Source of the DNA: Lepraria neglecta | Taxonomy: Eukaryota; Ascomycota; Lecanoromycetes; Lecanorales; Stereocaulaceae | Direction: 5' to 3' | DNA: 64,000 bases | Assembly (NCBI GenBank): GCA_033220425.1 | Contig: JASNWA010000002.1 | Coordinates: 108,958 to 172,957, forward strand | In this document: one piece after another, positions 42,096 through 53,900 of the stretch | How the letters are laid out: the number at the start of each line of letters is the position of its first letter | How positions within the stretch are numbered: the first letter of the stretch is position 1 | Position numbers and translations under genes: made by a program | The notes under the pieces: model-generated | The model's database searches: none | What the model saw: only the letters and a program-made list of their open reading frames with translations | What the model was told of the DNA's origin: nothing

Positions 42096-43030
42096 TTTCT
42101 TACGAGAAGTTTTGGGTTAGGGGTCAATAGATGTTATATTTATGGCTATAACTACCGTACTTATTGAAGCAGCAGCTCCAGGACCCTGTCGCAGCGGCAC
42201 CGCGGGACCTCCAAGCGCTTACATCAACGGCAGCGGCCCAGACCTAGGCCCGGACACAAGGCTACCCCAAGGCTGGTGCCTTGTAGAGCAATCTTGTGAC
42301 TGGAGGACAGAGCAATCGTCTGCTAGGACTAATCCCGCGCATCCTACCCTCCGCCCTGAAGAACCAGGAGAGCCGATCCGGCATACTATAAGCATATCTA
42401 GAACTTCTCCTAGCTAGAGACCTTCAGCATAACCCACGTCTCTTACAATGGGATCGGTGCGGTCAACGAGCCGAACGCATCTGCCCCGCTACCCTTCGCC
42501 GACAAAGGTTCTCTCGTCTGACGATGAGATGTCCCGTGATCGGTTGGCACAACTCCCGAGAGAGAGTACCCTACGCTGTCTCCCCGCGCGCACCTCCGGA
42601 TTCAAGCGCACAAGTAGATGCCACGAATGATCCGACGATTACTGTATCTCACAGCTAGGAGTTCTTCAATCCTCCACCCACCGCGGCCCTAGACGCACGG
42701 TATACCGGAAGAGCCTAACTCCCCAGACAGACCAAGAAATTGACGATAGCAAGGCACGGTAACCGCGCTCCGCTGACGGAAGCAGAGTGACGCCATAGTT
42801 CAGGACGATGCACACAATAGTAACTGAATATGCGAGTAGTTTAACTGACCCTATCAGTATTCTAACCTTAGGTTTCTGGAACCTAAGCATTTTTTGTTGG
42901 ATTGCGCTGCTAGCCGAGGCTTCCCCAATAGGGTCTTGCCCCTGAATTATGCTGCAGCGTCTGCGCAGCGGCTTCGTAGTGGTTCTACAGCTATTAGAAT
43001 CACTAGAATGTAGGAAGTAAGGCACGTAGA
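42096..43030. other. GC-normal stretch without recognised gene
   Basis: Bases 42140-42660 are GC-rich and open in more than one frame, but no family motif is seen. The transition to AT-rich RIPed DNA occurs around 43000-43100. TCACGTGA palindromes occur near 43256. Confidence 0.35.
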
Positions 43031-45130
43031 ATATGCCTTTGGAATCAATTACTATCTAACTACTGGCTGCGAGGTGGCGATGCTTCATATACCCATTTTC
43101 CTGCTGTAGTTTTGCTCCCGCCTAGTTCCGGGGATCTCAATGCCAAAACCTTCCTAATAGGGTACTAGCGCTATAGTAAATACTATTGTTACCCGGCGAT
43201 TTCTTATAGGCCATCTTGCTACCATACTACAACATTTTTAGGTGAGGATTTTAATCACGTGATTAGCGCCACCATCAAGCTCTGTTGCGGTACGGAAGAT
43301 GATACCAAAAGTCTTGAATCAGTAGTATACTAGTTAAGTCGTTTCTGTCCACTCCGCACTTAGTACCCTTAGTTTATTGTATTACGAATATAATATATAA
43401 TATTTTTTTTGCAAGCTTTATAGCAACTCTAATAACTCTAACTTCTTTAACCAATAGCAACTATCTATTCAGATACTAATACTAGTATTCAGGCTCCCAT
43501 TATGACTGCTATCAGGACTATAGCCTTGCTTCCGACCCTTATACCGCTGCTGACGCTCCGCAGGGATGTATGGACGTATATCAGACCATTCGCCTTCCTC
43601 CTTCCCTTCTCTATACTCGTTCCTACCGCGTAATTCTATAACTTTAGCAATATAACGTGGGAGGCGTTCAATCCACGATTAGATACGCTTCTAGCTGAGT
43701 TCTTTTTCCTAACAGCGCGTCTAGGCCTTAGTAAGAATCGCCCTGGTCCGCGGGCAGCCTTTACGAGTTATACGCCTCTTTATCCACTACTAATACGGTT
43801 CTATAGTATTTAGATCCAGGGAATTACCGCACTATATAAGGCGGAGGACGTTAGCGTCCAGGAATATCTAATCTTAGTACTTAGACGTATATAAAGGAGT
43901 CTTATCCTCTTAGATAAGAGCTTTAGGGCTATATATTTTTATAAATAGGATAAGTAATTTCAGTAGAATAACCGTTTGATAGCGGTACTAATTAATACCT
44001 CCCTTCTTTGCGTTTCGGACGATTTTGCTATACTTTTAGTCCTATTTCTAAGCAGGCTTAGTACTACCTATATTCTTTAGTCCTATTCTTTTTATTACCG
44101 TCTTAAGTTCCTATTTAGCTTTAAGCTTTAGCTCCAAAATCTTATTTATAGTATCTATATATACCTTAGATTCTTTCTTTTCTACTACGGTCTTATCCTT
44201 CTAGATATAGAACGGCCCTTTTCTATCGTATATAAAATAGCCCTAAAATATAAACTCTATAAAGCCTCCCTATCGCCGCCGCGTATATATTATATTATAT
44301 TTTTCCCGCGAAGTTCTCTATATTCTAACTTTACTACGGTGTTATCCTAAATAAACAGACGTTTTATTAGTCTAGATCACTTTTTTCTAATCTTCTATTA
44401 TCTAGTACTAGAAGTATAAAGTAAATTAATAGCGGGCTTCTATTATAGCAGGTATAAGGCCTGATTTCTTTATAGTTTTAATATTATTAAAGCTATATCT
44501 ATATAGGGTTCAAAGTACTAAGGAAGAAGAGACTCTATTTTTAAATTCTAGTACTATAGATAGCTTCTCTCTACTATTATAGTCTTTCTTTACTAAATTT
44601 ATTAGTAAAGATACCTCTAGACGAGGAAAAGTATATACTAGCTACTAGGATTTAAGCCTCTTTTATAGGCGTTATAATATATAATCTACTAGAATATCCT
44701 ATATCTGCTATATATTCTTCTTTTAAAATCGACGAGGCTATAGGGTCAAATCTGCGTTCTCTAGCCTTCTTCCGTAGCCTTTTAACTAATATTATATTAT
44801 ATAGTCTAGCCTATATAGCTACTATCTTCTCCTCTACACCGTATTCGGCTAGGGCGAGTACTTAGAGTTATTACGCTATCGAATGATTGACTGAACGGCT
44901 ATCTTTAGCGAGCGTCTTAAGGCTTAGGGTCTCTTCTAGGGTAGGGAGAGCTGCTATAGAAGGCGAATAACGTATACGGCGTAGGCTTTCAATGATTAAT
45001 GGCGTAATCGACTCATTCAGCTGCGCGACTGGACTGTGCCTGCGAGGATTTCTTCTTGGTAGAGCAATTGGCTAAGATTCAGGCCTAGCTGCTACACCGC
45101 GGCGGCGAGGAGCTATTGGTATAGTAATAT
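43031..45130. other. RIP-degraded repeat block, element type unclear
   Basis: Strongly AT-rich and CA/TG-poor. On the minus strand near 43500-43660 a protein-like remnant reads NEYREGKEEGEWSDIRPYIP, which suggests an old transposon ORF. I cannot name the family. Confidence 0.45.
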
Positions 45131-45482
45131 CTATAGCCTACGGAATTCCCTATCTATATAGTACCTGATACGTATCCCTCTAAGCCCCCTGGCCCCCATT
45201 CCTGACCCTATTGGCGGTGTTATATCGATATTTAGCTGCAGATGCGGCAAAATTTTCGGTAGGGCTGAGGTCTGAGGCCTGCTTGGCGCCGTGGCATTCA
45301 GTACTAGCGCAATTCAAGACTTTTGGTGTCATCCTCCGTATGGCATGGAAACTGCCTGGAATCGCCTGGTAATAACGAGTCAAGCCAAGAGGTTAGACTG
45401 AAAAAGTCGCTCTCATCATCGGCTGGACCGTTCCTGTTACGTTCACCGGCTTCCTGTCGCAGCTCGGTTCTCTTACAACGCT

Positions 45483-45925
45483 CTCGCCGGGGGAGCACTC
45501 GCTGGGTCTCTGTCCCTCAGTTTTTGGAGCCTCGTAGGGAGTATTCCCCCGGCGAGTACTCCCCCGGCGAATCCTTAACTTTTGGACGTAGGGAGTACTC
45601 CCCCGGCGAGTGCTCCCTCAGCGAGTACTCTACTAGCGAACCTTTAATTTTTTGGACGTGGGGAGTACTCCCCCAGCGAGTCATAAGACACGTGAGGTCT
45701 AGAGACGCTAGTCTCAAGACAAAATAGGTCTGGAAACACTTGTTTCAACATACTATAGGGAGTACTCCCCTCTATCCCTCAGTCTGCCTCGTAGGGAATA
45801 CTCCCCTAGCGAGTGCTCCCCCTGCGAGTACTCTCCCAGCGAGTACTCCCCCAGCGAACCCTCAGCTTTTGGACATAGGGAGTACTCCCCCAACGAGTAC
45901 TCCCTCAGCGAGTACTCCCCTACTT
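45483..45925. repeat. GAGTACTCCC(CC)GCGAGTACTCC minisatellite in two blocks
   Basis: Units of about 15-16 bp (GCGAGTACTCCCCC and variants) are repeated in two blocks, 45536-45680 and 45768-45925. Each is introduced by CCTCGTAGGGA and separated by TTTTGGAC(G/A)T spacers. An inverted unit (CTCGCCGGGGGAGCACTCGC) lies at 45483-45503. The sequence keeps CA and CG dinucleotides, so it has not been RIPed. Confidence 0.8.
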
Positions 45926-45931
45926 TCCACC

Positions 45932-46558
45932 AAAAGTTGAATTCGCATCGCAACTTCTTCGCACTACTTCCCCGCGCCACATACGCCATATGATATCGAG
46001 ATGATTTCATATGTTTTGGAGTTAATCATTAGCTTGCTTGCGCATCAAGAATTTTAGAATCGGCCTATTTGCGCAATAGTTATGAGTAAAAGAAGCGTTT
46101 TCGCCATGTTTTGCTGGCAGCGCGAGCTCGGTGGCAAATGCCAAGCATTGAGCTTGGCTCCCCCGGACCCTAGAACATCAAAAGTTGAATGCGCACCGCA
46201 ACTTCTTCGCAGCAATGCGCCGCGCCACATACGTCATATGATATCGAGATAATCTCATCAGTTCTGGAACCAAGCATGCGCTTTTCAACACCGTCCAAAT
46301 TTTCAAAATCGGTCTATTTACGCAAAACTTATGAGTAAAAGAAGCGGTTTCGCCATGTTTTACGGGCAGCGCAAGCTCGGTGGCAAATGCCAAGCATTGA
46401 GCTTGGCGCCCCCGGACCTAGATCATCAAAAGTTGAATGCGCACCACAACTTCTTCGCAGCAATACCCCGCGCCATATACGTCATATGATATCGAGATAA
46501 TTTCATAAGTTCTGGAACCAAACATGCGCTTTCTAACGCCGTTCGAATTTTGAAGTTT
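45932..46558. repeat. 248-bp tandem satellite, two full units and one partial
   Basis: Units start AAAAGTTGAA at 45932, 46180 and 46428, exactly 248 bp apart. Each contains GCAACTTCTTCGCA, CATATGATATCGAGAT, TTATGAGTAAAAGAAGCG, and GGTGGCAAATGCCAAGCATTG. The third unit breaks off near 46558, where AT-rich DNA resumes. Despite clear duplication, the units are not RIP-mutated. Confidence 0.9.
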
Positions 46559-47223
46559 GGTAAAGATTTGGCTAAGGAAAGCTCAAATAATATATTTTTG
46601 CCTGCGGAGTACCCTAAAGCTACCCCCCGCAGCCACCCCGCAGCCGCCCCCGAAGCACCAATATACTAAATCCTTAATAACTTTTGCCCCATTAGGATAA
46701 GGGCTTAGCTTTATATATATAAAATATACTATAAATATATAAATCTCTAATACCGCTTAATTTTTTTTAATCGAGTATAAAATAAGCTAGATATAGTTAT
46801 TTTTACAGTAATCTTCTGTGAAGATTACGGGCACTTGTTATACTATAATAGCTATCCTTTCTAATTTTATAGGAAATAATTCCTTTCTAAGTATATTTTC
46901 TTAAAATCTCTTCTACCTCCTATTCTTCTTAATTATTAATAAGTTCTAGAAGTTAAAATTTAGGAATTAACTTATTATTTAGCCTATATTTATATAGCTC
47001 TAGAATGTTACGAACCGTACGTACTAGTATCGTATATAGATTATTCTTACTAGGGATAGAGGTACTATATATACAAGAGAGTAAAGTAGGCTTTAAGTAA
47101 TACTAAGCGGGTCTAGTATATAATTAGGTAATATATATTTAGTACCTCGCCTAAGAGATCTATCGTATATAGTAAATAAATAAGTAGAAAGTTAAATACA
47201 ATACTCTAAGTAGTAAGTAGTAC
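46559..47223. other. RIP-degraded DNA
   Basis: AT-rich, stop-filled, CA/TG-poor. No protein remnant recognised. Confidence 0.5.
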
Positions 47224-47337
47224 ATCTGCGAATTATATTTCTGCCTCGGGGGCGCCTTAGTGGCCTCTGAGGCTATAAGCGAGGTGTACTAGAAAGCTAG
47301 CTTAGGAGCGCCTCTAGAGGCTACCGAGGTATCCTAG
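47224..47337. repeat. 114-bp repeat, less mutated copy
   Basis: It runs ATCTGCGAATTATATTTCTG to GCTACCGAGG and contains CTCGGGGGCGCC and CTAGAAAGCTAGCTTAGGAG. A second copy, with mostly C/T and G/A differences, is at 61714-61827. Confidence 0.8.
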
Positions 47338-47986
47338 CAAATAACTAAAACTAGAGCCATTCGAGTTATATTGAATTAAATAGACTATTTATCTTATATA
47401 ATTCTATATAAGTCTTTTATTCTTATAGCGCTATATACTTATTTTATTTCCTTTTAGTATATATTATCGCTTGTCTCTCTAGAGCCCTTCGCTTTTTATT
47501 GTTATAGGATATCTATTTACTATAGAACTCCTTCTATCCTAAAGGGCACTTCTATAACTCAAGTAAATAGAGTATCTCTATATAGCTAATCGTAATTGGC
47601 TACGCGGAGCTTCGTAGATATACTATTCGCGAATAGCAATATAGATCGCTAGTGAATAATTAATTACTTACGAGTCCGAGCTCTAAATATAATATAGGAA
47701 TCGCGATTAAACGAAATAAAATAGCGATTAAATATAATAGAATAACGATCTAATATAAAAAGAAAACGATATAGTAAGAACTAATAGTATAGCCGCTAGT
47801 AATACTACTGTTATAGCCTATAGATATCCTATTTCGACGCGGCAGTGACTCTATACACGCTTTACAAATTTTGCAAACCCTTTTACTATAGCTATACCCT
47901 TATACTATACTCCCTTATCCTCTCTATCTCTAAATATATACTAGAATTTATTTATCTTCTTATATCCTATAGTACTTAACTATATA
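47338..47986. other. RIP-degraded DNA
   Basis: AT-rich, no gene remnant recognised. Pyrimidine-rich just before the TIR element. Confidence 0.5.
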
Positions 47987-48592
47987 CATCGCGCTTTCCC
48001 AAATCTTGCTGAGAACTTCTAATTTGCTAGACGCGCGGATAGGGCTGAAATTAGCCTATCAGCAGGATCAGCAAATAGCGCCCGCTGATGGGTCGATCTC
48101 AGCGCAATCAGCAAATAGCGCCCGCTAACAGCGCGATTTCAGCGCATTCAGCAACTCCGGCTTGCTAACAGCAGGATCAGCAGGATCAGCAAGCATTCAG
48201 CGAATCACGTGATTGATGACTAAGCAAAATGTTGATTTTCTATGATCGTCGCCATCGACGGCAGCGACTCCCCCAGAGCCCTATCAACACCAGCTGAAAA
48301 CGGACCCCGGAATCGTGCGATTGGGCTCAAATTCTCGCGGGGGTGATGTTCGTAGCTACCCTGGGGGTTTAGTTGCGGCGTCGCAGTATCGTAATCATTG
48401 CGCGCGGTCGTATATCTTCGGGGATGATTTTTGGGTGCTGCTTGGTTACTAATAATACCTTGGAGTTGTTGATCCTGCTGATTTCTCGGCCCGCAATTGA
48501 CATAGGATGCAGACCCTAATCGCCATGCGGCTTGCTGACAGCGCAAAACTAGCTGTGACGCTAATGACATAATCTTTTGGGAAAGCGCGATG
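47987..48592. mobile_element. 606-bp non-autonomous TIR element with TA target duplication
   Basis: Perfect 17-bp terminal inverted repeats CATCGCGCTTTCCCAAA lie at 47987-48003 and 48576-48592, flanked by TA on both sides. Subterminal direct repeats (AATCAGCAAATAGCGCCCGCT twice, then AGCAGGATCAGC units) fill the left end. A 117-codon minus frame is present but has no family signature. The element is GC-normal inside AT-rich RIPed DNA. A RIP-mutated copy of its right 119 bp is at 61508-61626. TIR plus TA fits the Tc1/mariner superfamily. Confidence 0.85.
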
Positions 48593-50989
48593 TATCGAAT
48601 CCTATATCTTTATCTATAGCGGTGATCCGACCTCCCCATTCTACTATATATTATATATCTAGATAGTCGAATATCTTATTAAGTCTTCTCTTATATTCCT
48701 TATTAGTAAGGGGCTATTCGGCTTACTCCTTATTATTACTAGGGTTAGATAGGTTAATAAGGTTAGGAGAGGAAGATAACTAGCTAATATTAGTTTACTA
48801 TATATAGATTTATATTCTAACTTACTTTAATCGTAGTTTTAGTCAAGATTTATTTTTAATCCTATTTATCTATAAATAGTATTATACTATTAAGATACTA
48901 GAGGCTTTAAACCTTATCCAAATTATCTAATATATTACTTATCTATTCGATCTATTTAGTAATTATATATATAATATTCATTAATATAGTATATACTTAC
49001 CTTCATATCTATATAGCCCTTATCTATATAGATCTATTATTAATATTAGCTAGCTATATTCTTAGAATAAACTTACGATCTCTATATATATTAGTAATAA
49101 TAGATAGTAGAGTAGAGAGGGGTTCCTTACAATTTAGTTCTTCGAGGAAGTTTATAATATCTATATACTATTAGTACTAATCGATAGTAGTATAGAGAGA
49201 TAGCTTAATCTACCTTAGATATTTTATCTCCTATATTATCCTACCCGTATTTATTAGAATAGTAAAACTATAGTTAATTTAATAACTTACTTTTTCGTCT
49301 CTCTCTCTCTCTTATATACTACTCTTTTACTATCTAATAATTAGTATCTTATATTATTCTATTAATATATAATCTACTACTTATATTTCTCTATATACTC
49401 CTATATACTATCTTTATTGAAGTAGTAGTAATAGGACTTAAGCTAAGCCCATCCTAAAGGTCTAATAAATACCTAGAATCGGACTGTCCTTCTCTAGCTC
49501 CTTATTTTATACTTAGTAAAGTCGGCCTTACTAGTTACTTATTATTACTTAAGTTAGATAGGCTATCCTTAAATAGATTATAAATAGATAGTATTCTTTT
49601 TATAATATTTCCGAGTCTTTATCCTATCTATATAATTATATATTAATAAATAAGCCTAAATAGAATTTCTTTTCTCTTGACTCTCTATTTATTCTAGGTC
49701 TCCTTTATATATAGGAATATTACTATAGTAGATTAGCTATAGACGTATTAAAGTATATAGAGCATTTTCTATAGTACCTTATACTATATACCCCTCGAAT
49801 ATTATTATCTATTTCTCTCCTCTATATTTATACTCCGAAATTATATACTAATAGTATATAGTAACCTAGGCGATTATATTCCCGGTAAGTAATTAGAAGT
49901 ACTTTTCGGTATATAGATTAGACCTAAAAACTCTAGTATTAGATTTATAGAAGTATCTTACTAATAAATTAATAATAATATCCGCTATAAAGCGCTTCCT
50001 TAAGGGCTATTAACTAATTGGTATTTATAGAGTTATTAATATAATACTTATCTCTACTTAATTAGGTACTAGAAAGTTATTATCTTCGAGGAGCGCGCTA
50101 ACCTTCTCCTATTTACCGAATCTATAGCTAGTTCCTACTACGTCTCTAATCTTTTCTATTATATAGTAACGGAGCTAGCTAATACTATTATAGAGCTATA
50201 TACGTTGTTAGCTTATTCCGATATATGTTTTAAGAGCTTGCCTTCCTCGCCTCGTCTATAGTAGGAACCAAATCTACTATTATTATAGATCTAAGTCGAT
50301 AAGTATAATCTATCTAGATACGTTTTATTATATTACTAAGGCGAATAGGGTAAAGTTCTAGCTAAGGTAAGCTATTTCCTTCTAATAGACTACTAAGTAG
50401 GATATCTATATATAGGGTAAAAAGTATAGTAACGAAGACGGGCTAGTATAAGTCGCTAGATACTACGACTTGGCCCTTACTTACTATTGGTGCCGATACG
50501 CGTAGTATAGAGTATAGTTATCGAATATAGTTATCGAATATTCGATCATCGCTCATGGCTAGCGGCTTGGCGTATCTCCAAGACGCGTAGGCTTTATATA
50601 TCTATCTTCTCTCCTTAGATATATTCTACTAGTTATACTTCACCCCTATCGACTCGCTCTAGATAGGCCTCTGATATTAGAATATATCTCTTCTATAACC
50701 CCCGCCCTTATACGCTTATCAGCGAGGTTAAATAAACGATAGGGCTTATAAGCTAGTTAGCGAGTCTAAACAAACGATATGGAAGAAGGTCCCTAAGTCT
50801 ATACTACAGGAGTAGTTACTAAGGCTATACTACTAGAAAAAGTAAGCTTTAGGGAAGCATCTATATCCAGTAATAGAAAGGCATAACAGTCTACCTATAG
50901 CCAATACAAGTTACTGTGTTGAAGAAAAAACACCTCTACACCAAAACAACCGACTATACGCGCCATAGCACGAGGCCAACCAGGCGAAC
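48593..50989. other. RIP-degraded DNA upstream of the Ty3/gypsy remnant
   Basis: Very AT-rich, no legible protein. It may include the 5' LTR of the gypsy element, but I cannot delimit it. Bases about 50920-51010 are an exception and retain many CA dinucleotides. Confidence 0.45.
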
Positions 50990-53900
50990 CCTTACCCTAG
51001 GATGCCGAACAACAATATAGTAACATCGTATAACAAGCGCAAGTATACCGACGCGTATTAGTTATCCCTTAAGACGCGTCTACCGGTGCTAAAGATACTG
51101 AGACTCTATAGGATATTAGTAATATACCTTAATTATAGTACTAGGCTAAGTACTAACCGGCTCAGCTACTATAATCCCTCGAAGAACTCTATTAGGAGTA
51201 TAATACCGCCCTCTCCTATATTAAAGAATAGAGTAATATAGTCGATAAGGTCGATCGAGCTAATAACGCGGCTATATCGGTATAATACCAGAGGAAAGTA
51301 GCTTAAGAGAAGTTCCGAACGCTATAATTATAGAATATAGACCTAGAAGATTAGAATACTTGCTAGGAGGAACGTATTAGCGAATTAGAGGTAGATAGAT
51401 CCCTCTAGTACCAGGAGACTCTAAGTTTAACCGTTAGCGGATCCAAGACTTATATACTAAAGGTACCCGATCTACTACTATATTATAAGATAGATAGCGA
51501 ACTTACTATTAAGGACTAGACCTAGTAAATTCGTAATAAGCTTATAATCAACGAGGATTACTTTAAAGATAATACTATCTAAATAATCTATATTATCTCT
51601 TGTATAGGAGATACTATAGTAAAGTATATCTAAGCCTATCGAACGAATAATCCTAAGTACTTTACGAATCTGGAAGAAGTCTTTAGTATATTAAGCGATA
51701 TTATAGGAAATCCGAATAAGAAGGATAATATACGCCGTAGTTTTAAGACGCTAAGATAGAAGGCTACTAATACCTTTACTACCTTCTTCTCCTAGTTCTA
51801 TATATATACTAACTACCTAAAACTGGATAAATGGACGGTTATTAATAAGCTAAAGGATAAAGTTAATCTCCGCCTATAAGATACGATTATAGCTACCCCT
51901 TATAACTTCCGTACCTTAAAGGAGCTTAGTAACTTATATTAGCGGGTAGATAATTAATAGTACTATATTAGCGAGAAGCGTGAGCGAATAGTATTAGCTT
52001 TAATACGCTTATCTATTTAGCCTCCGCTAGCTACAAATCGATATACCTTATCTATATATATCCCCCCCGCGAAATAATAATCTATTGAACCTACTATCGT
52101 TATTATACCTTACCCTATATTACCTCGTAAAGACGGACCTCCAATTAAGCCGCAAGACTCTAGGAGATACTATATTTATAATAGAGAAGGGTACTTTACT
52201 ATAGACTACTCTAAGAAGAGGAAGGAGGCTATCTAAAGGATAGGAAACGAAGTAGATAAAGTAGAGGAGAAAGGATACAGCGATATTAGCGAGGAGGAAG
52301 GCTCTTTAGAGCCGGAAAACTAGAAGTCCTTAGGGAAGTTACCCTTAAGGACCTACTATTCTTATTATTAGTAGATATCTATAATCTATATAGAAGAAGA
52401 TTATTTATATACCCTATTATATTACTTACTTAAGGAAAGGAATACTAATCTAAAGCCTTTACTAATACTAGTACTACTATATATTTATTTATTAATAAAA
52501 AAGAAGCGTAACTCCTTTCTAATTATCTTAATATTATCTCTATACCTCTCGCTAAACTATATTACCTCTATAGCTATAATAGTAAGATATAGAAGAAGCC
52601 TATTATCTATACTATTTACCCTTCTATAAAGGTCTATAATTATCTTAAGTCGACTATATCTATACTTATTACTAACCTAGGTAACTAATATATTATCTTT
52701 AGTAAGCTATAGATAAATAAGTATAAGGTCCTACTAGATATAGTAGATAACTATATCATTTTCCTACCTAGCCGCTATAACTATATTAGGGCCCCCTAAG
52801 CTCTTATTAAACCTCCTACCAAGAAGGTAGATAAGATAATAAATATTCCTATAAATCATCTGCCTCCGCTACCTAAGAAACTAGAGGTACTAGATATCGC
52901 CGAGATTAGTACTACTATATTCTATATATATATAAGGAACTAAAAGAAGCGTAATATCTAATACTTCTCTATAATAATAGCTAAGTTAGAGAAAGTAATC
53001 TAGAATAGATTAAGGCTAGACTAGATTAATAAGGTATTAGAAAAAGTAGAGGAAATAGTCAAGTAGAAGCTTCCCTAGGAATACTATAACCTAGTTAATA
53101 TCTTTAACCGGAGTAAGGTAAAGGAACTCCTACTATACTAGTTATATAATTATAAGATCGAGCTAGAATCTAGAAAGAAGCTACCTTAAAGTTATTTATA
53201 TTCGATATCTAGATTTAAGCTCTAAAAGGTAAAGGAGTACTTATATAATAACCTTAAGAAGGGTTTTATCTCCCCTAGTATAGCTCCCTATATATTACTA
53301 GTCCTTTTTATCTAAAAGTATAATAGAAGCCTCCGTTTCTATATTAACTATCGAAAACTCAACGCCCTTATAATTCGGAACCGCTACCTAATACCGCTTA
53401 TTAAGGAAACGCTCTCTTATATTATCGGATATAAATATCTTACTAAGCTAGATATTATTACTATATTCAATAAACTTTAGATATATCTAAATAGTAAGGA
53501 TCTCACGATATTTACTACCTCTACTATTTAGTCTAACTAGTAGACCTATATCCTATTAGTACTATATAAATAATACCCTCTTTAAATACCTTAACGACTT
53601 CTGCTAGGTATACCTAGATAATATCCTAATCTATAGTAAGATAGAGAAGGAATATAAGGAATATATATAAAAGATCTTACTGAAGCTTCGGGATATAGGA
53701 TTACAAGTTGATATCGAAAAATACGAATTCTATATTTAAGAAATAACCTTCCTTAGACTAATCGTATTAATAGAAGGTGTATATATAGATCCTACTAAGG
53801 TTAAGGTTATTACTAACTAGGAGTCTCTAACTTATCTAAAAGAGGTTTAAGCCTTCGTTAGGTTTTATAACTTCTATTACTAATTTATTAAGAATTTCTC

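Noticed and set aside
45517-46010. GEYSL/GEYSP repeat proteins on the minus strand
   Set aside because: They are translations of the GAGTACTCCC minisatellite; no start, no flanking coding sequence.
46740-47010. Possible RNA gene or promoter in AT-rich DNA
   Set aside because: No structure or conserved box is legible, and base composition is that of RIP debris.
48040-48210. Possible CRISPR-like or regulatory repeat array (AATCAGCAAATAGCGCCCGCT units)
   Set aside because: Only two to three irregular units inside a fungal TIR element; subterminal transposon repeats explain it.
48220-48570. 117-codon frame inside the 606-bp TIR element
   Set aside because: No transposase motif, and the GC-normal element makes chance frames likely in AT-rich surroundings.
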